Below, one piece after another: positions 8,704 through 18,685 of a stretch of 64,000 nt of DNA; position 1 is the stretch's first letter; every line of letters starts with the position of its first letter. Made by a program: the position numbers and the translations under genes. Source of the DNA: Thaumasiovibrio subtropicus (GTDB taxonomy: Bacteria; Pseudomonadota; Gammaproteobacteria; Enterobacterales; Vibrionaceae); the NCBI RefSeq assembly GCF_019703835.1, contig NZ_AP023054.1, positions 3,223,580 to 3,287,579 on the forward strand, given 5' to 3'. The notes beneath the pieces were generated by a model. That model was given only the letters and a program-made list of their open reading frames with translations, did not search any database and was not told where the DNA came from.

Positions 8704-11556
8704 TTAGCAATCAATTAGATACTGTTGCCACATCGCCTTCACCACGTCACGCTCTGTCTCAAACTGATCGCCCGCCACATCGGCATCAAGCCCACGCAGA
8801 TTCAAGCGATGGATCTCATCACGCAGGCCAGTGTAAGCATTGATCACCGCCTGTGCTTGGGCATGCCCAATGACCTCGCATTCAGCCAGCATCTCAAAGA
8901 TCCGCACATTATCAGACCACTTGGTCAGCGCACCCAGCGATTTTGCATGATTCAAAACAAGGTACTGAGCGATAAACTCGATATCCGTGATCCCACCAGC
9001 ATCTTGCTTGATCATAAAGCGACCCGCTTTTTTCCCACCAAGATGATCGCGCATTTTCTCGCGCATTTCGACGACATCCTGACGTAGCTTTTCCGGCTCG
9101 CGCGCTAAGCGCAGCACACCTTTGCGCGCTTTACTAAATGCTTGAGCCAAAGGCATATCACCATAAATCATTCGCGTTCGAACCAGGGCTTGATGCTCCC
9201 ACGTCCACGCGTCCTGATGTTGATACTCTTCAAACGCTTCCACCGTGCTAACCAGCAAACCTGAAGCGCCTGAAGGGCGTAGCCGTGTATCTATCTCGTA
9301 AAGCACACCCGTCGTCGTACGTGTCGAGAAAAGGTGCACGACACGTTGGGCAAGACGCACATAAAACTGGCGACTATCGATCTGCTTATCACCGTCGGTA
9401 TAATCATTCGCTGGGCAATCAGTCAGGAAAACAATATCAAGATCCGAGTTATACCCCAGCTCCCAACCACCTACCTTCCCGTAGCCAATCACTGCAAAGC
9501 CTCGACCACCGCGTTCTTTCAAGTAGCTTGGTGAACCATATTTTGACGCAGTCTGGAACCAGGCTTGACTGATCACGGCATCAACAATCGCTTCTGCAAG
9601 ATAGGTTAAGTGATCACTCACCTTCATCACCGGCAGCACACCCGCAATGTCTGCTGCCGCGATACGGAGCAATTGCGTCTGCTTGAACTGACGAATACCT
9701 TCCATCTGCTGCTCCATATCCTCTTCAGGGATACGAGCAAGGTACTCACGCAATTCATCACGGTACTGCTCTAGTGGAATGGGATGATAGAGCTGATTCG
9801 GATCGAGTAACTCATCCAATAAGATCGGATAGCGCGCCAACTGCTCTGCAATCATGGTACTAGCCGCACACAATCGCACCAATTGGATCTGCGCATTGTT
9901 ATGTTCAGCCAAGAGCTCTAGGTAAGTCGTCCGCGTGGCGATGGCGATCACCAGTTCTAAAATTCGATTCAACACCAATGGTGCGTCATCTCGCGGCAAA
10001 ATATGACTTAATAAAGAAGGCATTAATCGGTTCAGTACTTCCCGACCACGTTGACCCAAGGTACGCTTACTCAACTCCTGTTTCACATTGAGTAAGTGCT
10101 GACACAACTGGCTTGGCTGGACGAAACTGAACTCGTTAAAGATAGTCAACAGCACGTCTTCATTCCGTGCCATATCCCATATCTCTTGGAAATGAGCTTC
10201 GACACTTCCCTGCTGCTCTTGCTCATCGTCACCAATAAGATCATCAAACACCTGATGGATCGCGGCCATATGACCTGTAATCTCAGCTTCAAGTGCTGAC
10301 CAATCAGAGCATCCTAAGGCATGAGCAAGTCGCCATTGATCCAATGGCTTATCGGGCAAGGTTTGGGTTTGAGTGTCATTAATCGCTTGTAGCAAGTTTT
10401 CAACTCGCCTTAAGAAGCAGTATCCTGCGCGGAGAACGTCCACTTCTTCTGCTGGTAGCAAACCATTCTCAGCAATCGCTTTTAAGGTTTCGAGGAGCCC
10501 TCGTCCACGCAGTTGTGGGGTACGACCACCGCGGATTAATTGGAAAGATTGCGCGATAAACTCCACTTCACGAATCCCACCGGGGCCAAGCTTAATGTTG
10601 TTATGCAAGCCACGACGACGCACCTCACTGCTGATCATCGCTTTCATACGACGCAGTGATTGCACCGCACTGAAATCGATATAACGACGGAACACAAATG
10701 GGCGCAGCATTTGGCGCAGCTCTTGGTATCTCGAGAAGCTCTCTCTCCCCATGACCCGCGCTTTGATCATTGCATAGCGTTCCCAATCGCGCCCTTGCTC
10801 TTGGTAATAATCTTCAAGTGCCGCATAGCTCATTACCAAGGGGCCACTATCACCAAAAGGTCGCAAACGCATATCGACTCGGTAGCAGAAACCATCAAAA
10901 GTCTGTTGATCGAGTGCTTTGATAAGTCGCTGACCTAAACGCGTAAAGAACTGGGCATTCGCGATACTGCGACGCGCGCCAACTGTCTCGCCGTTATCGG
11001 GATAGGTAAAAATCAGGTCGATGTCAGAAGAGAAGTTTAACTCGCCACCACCGAGTTTCCCCATACCAAGCACCAACATAGGTTGCGCTTCACCCTCATC
11101 ATTGGTTGGCGTCCCCCACTCCTGACAACAGCGGCTATAAAGCCAGTGGTAGGCTTCCATGATGATGGCTTCAGCAAGCTCAGACAGGCGCGCGAGGCTG
11201 ATTTCTAACCTTTGCTTTCCTAAGAAATCATGCGCGGCAAGCAAGACCATCTCTTCACGCCGAAAACGACGTAACACCCGCATTAAACTCGGTTCATCAT
11301 TCACTTCGGCCAACAAGTTGGCAAGACGGGTTCGATAAACACGGGCTTTTTCTGGTTTTTGCTCGGCAGCAAAATACCATTCAGCCAAGCTTGGCTGCTG
11401 GATAACACTGTTAGCAATGAAATCACTGTACCCCATTAACGACAACAAGCTTGCCTGTTGTTCCGCAGACAAGCTTGTCGTGACTTCGGGGTGTTGTTCT
11501 TGCAGATGTTGCCAGTGTTTATCCGCGGCTTGCGCCATTAATGAAGGCAACGTCAT
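8704..11556 (-). CDS. glnE: Glutamine synthetase adenylyltransferase / deadenylase
   Basis: Regulates glutamine synthetase by adding and removing AMP under control of PII. The 950-residue protein has the two expected nucleotidyltransferase domains: the deadenylylating one with GMGKLGGGELNFSSDIDL (Asp178 and Asp180) and the adenylylating one near residue 690 with GYGKVGGWELGYNSDLDIVF. A strong RBS (AAGGAG) precedes the ATG. The chemoreceptor gene ends only 23 bases upstream, so read-through from it is possible. Length matches the family. Confidence 0.97.
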   Translation of the reverse strand: MTLPSLMAQAADKHWQHLQEQHPEVTTSLSAEQQASLLSLMGYSDFIANSVIQQPSLAEWYFAAEQKPEKARVYRTRLANLLAEVNDEPSLMRVLRRFRREEMVLLAAHDFLGKQRLEISLARLSELAEAIIMEAYHWLYSRCCQEWGTPTNDEGEAQPMLVLGMGKLGGGELNFSSDIDLIFTYPDNGETVGARRSIANAQFFTRLGQRLIKALDQQTFDGFCYRVDMRLRPFGDSGPLVMSYAALEDYYQEQGRDWERYAMIKARVMGRESFSRYQELRQMLRPFVFRRYIDFSAVQSLRRMKAMISSEVRRRGLHNNIKLGPGGIREVEFIAQSFQLIRGGRTPQLRGRGLLETLKAIAENGLLPAEEVDVLRAGYCFLRRVENLLQAINDTQTQTLPDKPLDQWRLAHALGCSDWSALEAEITGHMAAIHQVFDDLIGDDEQEQQGSVEAHFQEIWDMARNEDVLLTIFNEFSFVQPSQLCQHLLNVKQELSKRTLGQRGREVLNRLMPSLLSHILPRDDAPLVLNRILELVIAIATRTTYLELLAEHNNAQIQLVRLCAASTMIAEQLARYPILLDELLDPNQLYHPIPLEQYRDELREYLARIPEEDMEQQMEGIRQFKQTQLLRIAAADIAGVLPVMKVSDHLTYLAEAIVDAVISQAWFQTASKYGSPSYLKERGGRGFAVIGYGKVGGWELGYNSDLDIVFLTDCPANDYTDGDKQIDSRQFYVRLAQRVVHLFSTRTTTGVLYEIDTRLRPSGASGLLVSTVEAFEEYQHQDAWTWEHQALVRTRMIYGDMPLAQAFSKARKGVLRLAREPEKLRQDVVEMREKMRDHLGGKKAGRFMIKQDAGGITDIEFIAQYLVLNHAKSLGALTKWSDNVRIFEMLAECEVIGHAQAQAVINAYTGLRDEIHRLNLRGLDADVAGDQFETERDVVKAMWQQYLIDC

Positions 11557-11579
11557 CTGCGACTCCTTGTATCCCTACG

Positions 11580-13172
11580 TTAAACGTTAAATGCTTGAAT
11601 CTTGTTTTCCATTTCCGCAGCGGTATTTTGCATCTCTTCTGCGGTTTCAGTGAGCTCAGTAACAACAGTAACAGAACCTTCGACCAATTCACGCACATTG
11701 GTGAGATTTTGATTCATCTCGTCTGCTACTTGGCTTTGCTGCTCTGCGGCTGAAGCAATATGGAAATTCATGTCATTAATTTCTTGAACACGGTGCACTA
11801 TGCTATCAAGCTCCATGCCCGCTTTTGTCACCAGCTCAACGCCATCTGCCGCTTCCACTACACTCTGTTCCATCAAGTTCACCGCTTCTTGCGCACTCTG
11901 TTGGAGCTGTGTGATCATCTCTTGGATCTCGATGGTGGCGTCACCGGTACTGCCTGCCAAGTTGCGCACTTCATCCGCAACCACCGCAAAGCCGCGCCCC
12001 GCTTCACCTGCACGCGCTGCTTCAATCGCCGCATTCAATGCCAATAAGTTCGTTTGCTCAGAAATACTCTGAATCGTCGTGACGACGGAGCCAATACGTT
12101 CAACACGCTCTTCCACTTGATTTACCGCCTGTGCTGACGCAGTAATATCATTGGAAAGTTGTTCAATGGTATGTACCGTTTGAGATACAAACTGCTGCCC
12201 CTGCTTGGCTTGCTCTGAGGTGCCTTCGGTCGCTTGCGATGCATTTTTAGCATGCTCTGCAACGGTTGAAACCGTCGACGTCATTTCACTCATTGCCGAG
12301 GCTAACTGATCAATTTCATTGAACTCTTCTTGCGCGGCTTCACGGGTCTCTTGCATGCTCATTGTCATCACTTCGGTCACTTCCGACAACTCATGCGATG
12401 TAGTGCGTTGATTTAACACTACATCACGTAATTGCTCACGTGTGCGCTCTAGAGATTGAGCCAGCTCGCCAAACTCATCTTTACATTGCATCTCAATTTT
12501 TTCAGCGAGATTGCGATCCGACATCTGCTGAATACTGTTACTCAAGTAACGGAACTGGCGCAACATGATCGACGATCCACCGAGCAGCACAACCATGAAG
12601 ATCAAAATCATGGCGACAGTTTGCCATGCAACCTGAACAAGGTAATCCGCGTAAAATGCGTCGGCCTCTTTTGAGGTCTGAGAAACCACAATCCAGTATG
12701 TCCCATCTTGGCTGAGCTTGGCATATTCCAACACCTCACCATCGCCTAGCCACCAACTGTCGTCAGTCGCGACCTGACGCAGGCGACTGCTTTGGCTGAC
12801 ACCGCTCTCTGTCACTGCCGCGAGTTGCTGAAGCGAACGCGCAGTGGGATGGCCCTGAATGTCACCAGATGCCTTGTCGACTAAAAACACGGTCATGTCT
12901 TCGCCATAGGCGAGATTAGTGTCAGCGATCACCGAAGGGATCACTTCAGGGTTACTGTTTTTTAATACTTGCAAGGTGGCGAGGTTAGCCGCGGCTAACT
13001 CTTGCTGGGTGTGAAGCTGTATTTCTAGCAGCGATTGATGGAATGTGCGTGCATCCCAAAGCTGTTTTCCTAGCACCAAAATTGTACTGAATACCATAAG
13101 TAGCACCAACTTAGGTACTAGCTTAATATCCGTGACTGTTTTTTCCCATGGCTTAAAAGTCAGTTTGGCCAT
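11580..13172 (-). CDS. Methyl-accepting chemotaxis protein
   Basis: Membrane chemoreceptor of 530 residues feeding the CheA/CheW array. TM1 is at about 19-36, a periplasmic sensor of Cache-like length at 37-180, TM2 at 181-204, HAMP at about 205-258, and then the long cytoplasmic coiled coil. The hairpin tip carries the near-invariant [15 protein letters not shown] and [13 protein letters not shown]. There is no C-terminal CheR/CheB-binding pentapeptide. The periplasmic segment is too divergent for me to name a ligand. Confidence 0.93.
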   Translation of the reverse strand: MAKLTFKPWEKTVTDIKLVPKLVLLMVFSTILVLGKQLWDARTFHQSLLEIQLHTQQELAAANLATLQVLKNSNPEVIPSVIADTNLAYGEDMTVFLVDKASGDIQGHPTARSLQQLAAVTESGVSQSSRLRQVATDDSWWLGDGEVLEYAKLSQDGTYWIVVSQTSKEADAFYADYLVQVAWQTVAMILIFMVVLLGGSSIMLRQFRYLSNSIQQMSDRNLAEKIEMQCKDEFGELAQSLERTREQLRDVVLNQRTTSHELSEVTEVMTMSMQETREAAQEEFNEIDQLASAMSEMTSTVSTVAEHAKNASQATEGTSEQAKQGQQFVSQTVHTIEQLSNDITASAQAVNQVEERVERIGSVVTTIQSISEQTNLLALNAAIEAARAGEAGRGFAVVADEVRNLAGSTGDATIEIQEMITQLQQSAQEAVNLMEQSVVEAADGVELVTKAGMELDSIVHRVQEINDMNFHIASAAEQQSQVADEMNQNLTNVRELVEGSVTVVTELTETAEEMQNTAAEMENKIQAFNV

Positions 13173-13344
13173 ATTGGGTCTCCCTTTTGCTATTGTTCCA
13201 TCTAGGCCTACCTCACTGACAGGCCTGACGAATTTCTTTATAGTAGGTAAGGCCAGCTAGCCATTCGACGTTAATTTTTGTTAAGTCAAATGGTTAACGG
13301 GCTCTCTTAGTGTAACCTTTTAATGACATGAAAAAACAACAAGA

Positions 13345-14109
13345 ATGAAAAACTTTGCACCCGATGAGCATCAGTTGCACCCGATGAGCTTAATGGCATT
13401 CGCCCTCTCATTGGTGTCACTTATCATTGTTGTCGTATCCATGATTGCAGCAAGGTATACCGACAGTTTTCACTGGCTTATCATCCTTGATACTTTTATC
13501 TGCCTTATATTCTGGTTTCAACTTTCCATCGACCTCGTTCGCAGCCGCAATAAACGCCGATACCTTCGTCAACATTGGATTGACTTTATTGCCAGCGTGC
13601 CCATTATCGAACCACTGCGCTTTATGCGCTTGTTTCAAATATTCCGCGTTATTCGCCTCATTCGCACCAGTCAGGATGTCCTTGGCCAGCTCTCCCGAGC
13701 GCCAAAGGAGACGACGCTAGCGTCCTTAATTCTCCTTCTCACTCTGCTCCTAACTTTAGGATCGACCTTTATTCTTCTCGTCGAAGGCAATGCACCTGAT
13801 GCCACTATCACCAATGCAGATGATGCGTTGTGGTGGGTCATTGTGACCATCTCTACCGTCGGCTATGGTGACCTCTACCCGGTGACTAACTGGGGACGCA
13901 TCATCGCGGGCATTGTGATTGTCTCTGGTGTCGCCATCTTCGGCATGGTTGCAGGCCTTGTTAGCAGCGCCATTCAAAAACGCCATCAAGTGCAACCTGA
14001 ATGGCAACAGATCCTCGACAATCAAGAACGTTTACTGAAACGCATCGATTCGCTTGAACAGCAGTTAAAGTCTGAGAAAGAAAGTTCGGTTTCTTATAGA
14101 AAACCATAG
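13345..14109 (+). CDS. Voltage-gated-type potassium channel, six transmembrane helices
   Basis: Ion channel subunit of 254 residues. The selectivity filter TVGYGD is at 171-176 between the last two helices. Earlier helices lie near 15-35, 43-65, 78-92 and 126-146, and the stretch RFMRLFQIFRVIRLIRTSQ (92-110) has regularly spaced arginines like an S4 voltage sensor. The C-terminus from about 218 is a short charged coiled coil that could tetramerise. No RCK domain is present. It is transcribed alone, facing ygiF. Whether it truly gates by voltage cannot be told. Confidence 0.9.
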   Translation: MKNFAPDEHQLHPMSLMAFALSLVSLIIVVVSMIAARYTDSFHWLIILDTFICLIFWFQLSIDLVRSRNKRRYLRQHWIDFIASVPIIEPLRFMRLFQIFRVIRLIRTSQDVLGQLSRAPKETTLASLILLLTLLLTLGSTFILLVEGNAPDATITNADDALWWVIVTISTVGYGDLYPVTNWGRIIAGIVIVSGVAIFGMVAGLVSSAIQKRHQVQPEWQQILDNQERLLKRIDSLEQQLKSEKESSVSYRKP

Positions 14110-14156
14110 ACATATGAGTGTTATCGGAGAAGGTATCGAAGATCTTTAGCGAAAAA

Positions 14157-14184
14157 AATAGCCGCACATCACAGTGCGGCTATT
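14157..14184. terminator. Bidirectional terminator between K+ channel gene and ygiF
   Basis: AATAGCCGCAC (14157-14167), loop ATCACA, GTGCGGCTATT (14174-14184), preceded by seven A residues. The 11-bp stem is perfect. The A-run becomes a U-run for minus-strand transcripts, so it is strongest for ygiF. Confidence 0.85.
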
Positions 14185-14198
14185 CCTTCTATCAATGA

Positions 14199-15716
14199 TT
14201 ACAGCCAGTAGGCTTCTAACGTTAAACTATTGTCGCGGGTTTGTTGCATCGCACTTAATAATGAAGACTGCTTTCGTGCCAGCCAACGACCGATCTGATC
14301 GCGATCTTCCTGCTCTGGTTGCTTTTCAAGTAAACGACCAATTTGTTCGAGTTGCTGAAGATCTTCAATTCCGTGCAACAAATCGTACCAAGGTAGACGG
14401 AACGCTTCTCGCGCCTCTTCATCATATAACGTGGCGAAACAGACGCCAGTCAGCAGGTTACGCGCCAACTTGTTGTAAAGACCAATGTAATCATCAGCAC
14501 TAAACTGGCTATCCACAGGGAAAACTTGCAACAACTCATCCCATGAGTAGTTGAGTTGCTCATCCGCAAAAGGACGTATGCTCTGAGACAATGTTTCGCG
14601 GGATTTATCATCCAACAGAGGCTGCCAGCCATGACTCAAGATCCAACGGCTTAAATCGAGCAGCAGATTGCAGTAGCGAGAAGACTGAAACAACACCAGC
14701 ATCTCTTCCTCACTCGGGAGACGCTCCATACGCTTTTTCAACTGCTTCACTAGCGACTTACGCGCATCTAGCTTGCGCATCTTGTGGCCTTTATCCGAGA
14801 CAAGTTGTTCAATGCTCGCCGCTTCTTCAAGCCAGTTAAGCTCGCCACGCAACCATTTCAACTCTTGGCGGATTAACGCACTGCCGCGACGAGGAATGAT
14901 CTCCCCATATACGGCGAGGGCCTGCATGATCAACTGAATAGATTGGCGGATCTGATACAGTGCTTGGTGATCTTGACGCTCTACATAGATCTGCTCATGG
15001 TAATGCCAATGCGAGAGGGCGTGCTCTAAGCTGTTTACAAACACTTGCTCAACCGTGTGGCTATCGTTTGTTTCGAGTAATGCCAGCGCTTTCACGCTAT
15101 CACCGTCATAACCACTGGCTAAACGATAACCGCGCGCGGCTTTACTCAAGTTGCCCAGACGAATGCCTCCTTCGCTGCATAATTCACGTGCCAACGAAAA
15201 AAGCGCTTCAGTCTGACCTGACTTCAGTTCGAGCTCAACTTCGCAGATAGGATCGCGTTGCTCACCCGCAATCACTTCTCCTTGATCAAAGGCAATTTCA
15301 ATTTGGCTACCATCATTCAACGCAACAAGCCATTGCTGACGTTCGAAGTTGGTAGAAAATAGCGGCTCCAAATCGGCCTGTAATCTGTTGATATCGAAGG
15401 AGTCTGGCCAAGCATCGGCCGGGTGAAGAGAGAGGTTTAACTGATTATCTGAGAGTTCAGCGTTGTACTCAGGACGTTGGTGCAGTCCGGCGACAACACG
15501 ACCCGCAGTTTTTAAAGTCTGGACAGAAACATCATCAAAACGACGAATCCGCAAACCAATATCGTGTTGCCTCAAGAGCTTATCTGGCGTATCAAAATAG
15601 GTATTGCCCAGCTCACGCCGTCCTTTCTGTAATACCTTAAATCGCTCGATTTTTGACGCCAAAGTGCCTGAAAATTGTGCTGAAACGAAAAATTTCAACT
15701 CTATTTCGGTTTCCAT
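14199..15716 (-). CDS. ygiF: Inorganic triphosphatase (CYTH-CHAD)
   Basis: Hydrolyses tripolyphosphate. The CYTH tunnel domain fills about residues 1-200 and begins METEIELK, with the diagnostic ExExK at Glu4, Glu6 and Lys8. The CHAD domain, a histidine-containing helical bundle thought to bind polyphosphate, follows from about 210 to 500. I use the ATG at 15716 because ExExK must lie close to the N-terminus; an upstream in-frame start at 15773 would add 19 unlikely residues. The 505-residue length fits the family. The E. coli homologue sits in the same neighbourhood. Confidence 0.93.
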   Translation of the reverse strand: METEIELKFFVSAQFSGTLASKIERFKVLQKGRRELGNTYFDTPDKLLRQHDIGLRIRRFDDVSVQTLKTAGRVVAGLHQRPEYNAELSDNQLNLSLHPADAWPDSFDINRLQADLEPLFSTNFERQQWLVALNDGSQIEIAFDQGEVIAGEQRDPICEVELELKSGQTEALFSLARELCSEGGIRLGNLSKAARGYRLASGYDGDSVKALALLETNDSHTVEQVFVNSLEHALSHWHYHEQIYVERQDHQALYQIRQSIQLIMQALAVYGEIIPRRGSALIRQELKWLRGELNWLEEAASIEQLVSDKGHKMRKLDARKSLVKQLKKRMERLPSEEEMLVLFQSSRYCNLLLDLSRWILSHGWQPLLDDKSRETLSQSIRPFADEQLNYSWDELLQVFPVDSQFSADDYIGLYNKLARNLLTGVCFATLYDEEAREAFRLPWYDLLHGIEDLQQLEQIGRLLEKQPEQEDRDQIGRWLARKQSSLLSAMQQTRDNSLTLEAYWL

Positions 15717-15895
15717 ACGTAACCCTATAATACGTGACATCTCAAGGATATGGGCAAAGTTTGCCAACAGCAAGCCGAATTTTCAGGAATGTATAGACAT
15801 GAAAATGTTTTTATTGGACGCGGCCTTGGGGTAACATTCGCCGCTTAAAACCATCGCTTATTTTTTCGCCATTTGGCAATTAAGGTGTGATCTCC

Positions 15896-16576
15896 ATGCC
15901 AGTTAATACAATTATGGGGCTGTTTGCAAAGTCCCCACTGACGCCATTGCAAGATCATGTGACGACAGTCCATGCCTGCTGTGAGCAACTCGTTCCTTTC
16001 TTCGCCGCCTGTCATGACGGTGACTGGGAGCAAGCAGAAACCCTACGTGCGCAAATTTCTCATCTCGAGAAAGAAGCCGATCAGCTGAAACGTGAAATTC
16101 GTTTGAGTCTTCCTCGTGGTTTATTTATGCCAGTCGATCGCACTGACATGCTGAGCCTACTGACCCAACAAGACAAACTTGCCAATATCGCTAAAGATAT
16201 TGCGGGCCGAGTCTATGGGCGTCAACTGCAAATCCCTTCTCCTATGTACGCCGACTTTATCGCTTATGTGCAGCGTTGTCTCGACTCTGCCAAACAAGCT
16301 AAGAAGGTGATACACGAACTCGATGAACTCCTTGAGACTGGCTTTAAAGGCCGCGAAGTCACTTTGGTGGAAGAAATGATCCACCAGCTAGATGTAATCG
16401 AGGACGACACAGATGCCATGCAGATCGGTCTGCGTAAGCAACTGCTCGCCATTGAGGCTGACCACAACCCTGTGGATGTCATGTTCCTTTACAAAATTCT
16501 AGAGTGGGTTGGCGAAATCGCTGATCAAGCCCAACGTGTGGGCTCACGCCTTGAACTCATGTTGTCTCGCGCATAA
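15896..16576 (+). CDS. TIGR00153/DUF47 PhoU-like protein partner of PiT permease
   Basis: Cytoplasmic helical protein of 226 residues in the DUF47 group, related to PhoU and usually encoded just before a PiT phosphate permease. The start at 15896 (MPVNTIMGLFAKSPL) is chosen because AAGG at 15882-15885 lies ten bases upstream; the in-frame GTG at 15887 would leave no room for an RBS. The paired ExxxD-type helices (for example HQLDVIEDDTDAM) are typical metal-binding PhoU-fold features. The permease starts 29 bases downstream, so they form an operon. A role in regulating phosphate uptake is inferred. Confidence 0.9.
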   Translation: MPVNTIMGLFAKSPLTPLQDHVTTVHACCEQLVPFFAACHDGDWEQAETLRAQISHLEKEADQLKREIRLSLPRGLFMPVDRTDMLSLLTQQDKLANIAKDIAGRVYGRQLQIPSPMYADFIAYVQRCLDSAKQAKKVIHELDELLETGFKGREVTLVEEMIHQLDVIEDDTDAMQIGLRKQLLAIEADHNPVDVMFLYKILEWVGEIADQAQRVGSRLELMLSRA

Positions 16577-16605
16577 ATCGCGTTTGTTGAAATAGGTTGT
16601 AAACA

Positions 16606-17874
16606 ATGGAAATTATTGCTCAGTATGGTCCGCTACTGATTATCGTAGCTGCCGTCTTTGGCTTCCTTATGGCTGTTGGTATTGGTGCAAACGATGTTGC
16701 CAATGCTATGGGTACGTCTGTTGGCTCGAAAGCGCTGACCGTCAAGCAAGCCATCATCATTGCAATGATCTTTGAATTTGCCGGTGCTTACCTTGCAGGT
16801 GGTGAAGTGACCGACACTATTCGCCGAGGTGTTATCGACACCGATCTCTTCGCACACCAGCCTGACGTTTTGGTTTACGGTATGATGTCAGCCCTGCTTG
16901 CGGCAGGCACTTGGCTTATCGTGGCCTCTTTCATGGGCTGGCCCGTTTCTACAACGCACTCTATCATTGGTGCCATTATCGGCTTCGCTTGTATCTCTGT
17001 AGGTACTGAAGCGGTTGATTGGAACTCAGTGAAAGGGATTGTTGGTAGCTGGATCATCACACCGTTTATCTCGGGTCTGTTCGCTTACTTTATCTTCATT
17101 AGTGCGCAACGACTGATTTTTGATACCGCCAACCCGCTCAATAACGCCAAGCGTTATGTGCCGGGCTACATGTTCCTGACCACACTTGTGATCTCTCTTG
17201 TAACTATCACAAAAGGTCTGAAGCACGTTGGCCTTCACCTTTCAACCGGTGAAGCATGGTTAGCTTCTGCCGTTGTGTCATTTTTCGTCATGGTTGTTGG
17301 CTACGTCTACATCCAACGTAAGTACACCGACGATGGCACCACCGTTGACAGCAATGGTTTTGCTGGCGTCGAGCGTGTCTTCAGCTTGCTGATGGTGATT
17401 ACGGCTTGTGCCATGGCCTTCGCGCACGGTTCTAACGATGTGGCAAACGCTATCGGCCCGCTGTCTGCGATCGTTTCAACGGTACAAAATATGGGTGAAA
17501 TCGCTGAGAAAACCCAAATTGCATGGTGGATTTTACCGCTGGGTGGTATCGGTATTGTCGTTGGTCTTGCCACGCTAGGGCATAAAGTGATGGCGACGGT
17601 CGGTACGGGTATCACAGAACTGACGCCAAGCCGTGGCTTTGCCGCTCAGCTTGCGACGGCATCAACCGTTGTAGTGGCGTCTGGTACAGGCTTGCCGATT
17701 TCAACCACGCAGACCTTAGTGGGTGCTGTGCTCGGTGTTGGCTTTGCGCGTGGTATCGCTGCACTGAACCTCGGAGTGGTGCGTAACATTGTCGCATCAT
17801 GGGTAATTACGCTTCCAGCAGGTGCATTACTCGCTGTCATATTCTTCAAAATCATGCAAGTCATGATTAGTTAA
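16606..17874 (+). CDS. pitA: PiT family inorganic phosphate permease
   Basis: Low-affinity, ion-coupled phosphate transporter of the inner membrane (422 residues, about 10-11 helices). Both inverted-repeat PiT signatures are present: GANDVANAMGTSVGSKAL near residue 27 and GSNDVANAIGPLSA near residue 275. The two related WPVSTTHS and LPISTTQT segments are also seen. The gene follows the DUF47 protein gene directly. Vibrio homologues may be sodium-coupled; the coupling ion cannot be read from the sequence. Confidence 0.94.
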   Translation: MEIIAQYGPLLIIVAAVFGFLMAVGIGANDVANAMGTSVGSKALTVKQAIIIAMIFEFAGAYLAGGEVTDTIRRGVIDTDLFAHQPDVLVYGMMSALLAAGTWLIVASFMGWPVSTTHSIIGAIIGFACISVGTEAVDWNSVKGIVGSWIITPFISGLFAYFIFISAQRLIFDTANPLNNAKRYVPGYMFLTTLVISLVTITKGLKHVGLHLSTGEAWLASAVVSFFVMVVGYVYIQRKYTDDGTTVDSNGFAGVERVFSLLMVITACAMAFAHGSNDVANAIGPLSAIVSTVQNMGEIAEKTQIAWWILPLGGIGIVVGLATLGHKVMATVGTGITELTPSRGFAAQLATASTVVVASGTGLPISTTQTLVGAVLGVGFARGIAALNLGVVRNIVASWVITLPAGALLAVIFFKIMQVMIS

Positions 17875-17892
17875 GAAGTGATTTACCGCCAA

Positions 17893-17915
17893 GGAGAGGG
17901 GTCATCTCCCTCTCC
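17893..17915 (+). terminator. Weak hairpin after pitA
   Basis: GGAGAGGG (17893-17900) pairs with CCCTCTCC (17908-17915) around GTCATCT. No T-run follows, so this may stabilise the 3' end rather than terminate by itself. Confidence 0.4.
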
Positions 17916-17991
17916 ATGGTTGCACCCTTCTCATAAAGTTCTTACTATCTCAGCTTCAACATAAAAAATTAGATTCGTGAAGGATCCCGCA

Positions 17992-18597
17992 GTGAAGCAT
18001 TTTATTCGCCTCATTCTTTTGGCTTGCGCTCTATCCGCCCCAGCCCATGCTCAAACCAAGTATATCTCTGATGACTTGTTTACTTATATGCACTCTGGTC
18101 CTGGCACGCAGTACCGCATACTAGGTAGCGTTAACGCTGGCGCAAAAGTAACCCAACTCGAAGCCAGCAGTGGCTACATTAAAATCAAAGACAGCCGTGG
18201 TCGTGAAGGTTGGATCAAGAATGATTTCATCACCAACACGCCTGGGCTCAAAGAGCGCTTACCTGCGCTTGAGAAAGAGCTCACGGAAACCAAGGCGAAA
18301 CTTGCGACAGCAGAACAAGATGCTGACCAACGCAATGCCAGCTTGGTCTCTTCACTGAAAGATCGGGAAGATAAAATTTCTGATTTGGAAGAGCGTAATC
18401 AGATGCTAAGTGAACGCTTAAACGCTGCCGAGACGGAAGTGGGCACTTTGAGTAAGAAACTCGATACACAACACAATGATCTACTCATGCGCTGGTTTAT
18501 GCGGGGTGGTATGGTTGCTGGTGGCGGACTTCTACTTGGCCTGCTGCTTCCCCACTTGATTCCTCGCAAGAAGAAATCGCCGAGCGGTTGGGCTTAA
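17992..18597 (+). CDS. ygiM: SH3-domain signal-transduction protein YgiM (TIGR04211)
   Basis: Inner-membrane protein of unknown role, 201 residues. A signal peptide ends in APAHA, then a bacterial SH3 domain (about 22-88, with YMHSGPGTQYRILG), a coiled coil of heptads (about 90-160) and a C-terminal membrane helix near 168-187 followed by RKKKS. I use the GTG at 17992 because AAGGA sits seven bases upstream; the GTG at 17977 lacks an RBS and spoils the signal peptide. It lies between the pit genes and cca, as ygiM neighbours cca in E. coli. Confidence 0.9.
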   Translation: MKHFIRLILLACALSAPAHAQTKYISDDLFTYMHSGPGTQYRILGSVNAGAKVTQLEASSGYIKIKDSRGREGWIKNDFITNTPGLKERLPALEKELTETKAKLATAEQDADQRNASLVSSLKDREDKISDLEERNQMLSERLNAAETEVGTLSKKLDTQHNDLLMRWFMRGGMVAGGGLLLGLLLPHLIPRKKKSPSGWA

Positions 18598-18633
18598 ACT
18601 GGCCTTCCAATCTTGCTTGTGAAGAAAAAACAA

Positions 18634-18660
18634 CAAGGGCTCGTCAATGACGAGCCCTTG
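18634..18660. terminator. Terminator between ygiM and gspAB
   Basis: CAAGGGCTCGTC (18634-18645), loop AAT, GACGAGCCCTTG (18649-18660). It is a 12-bp perfect stem with an A-rich left flank and a T-rich right flank, and it serves both convergent genes. Confidence 0.88.
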
Positions 18661-18685
18661 TCTTATTCATTGTTCAGTGTCGCGT

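Noticed and set aside
13328..13347. Earlier start for the K+ channel at ATG 13328
   Set aside because: That frame stops after a few codons at a TGA overlapping the real ATG at 13345.
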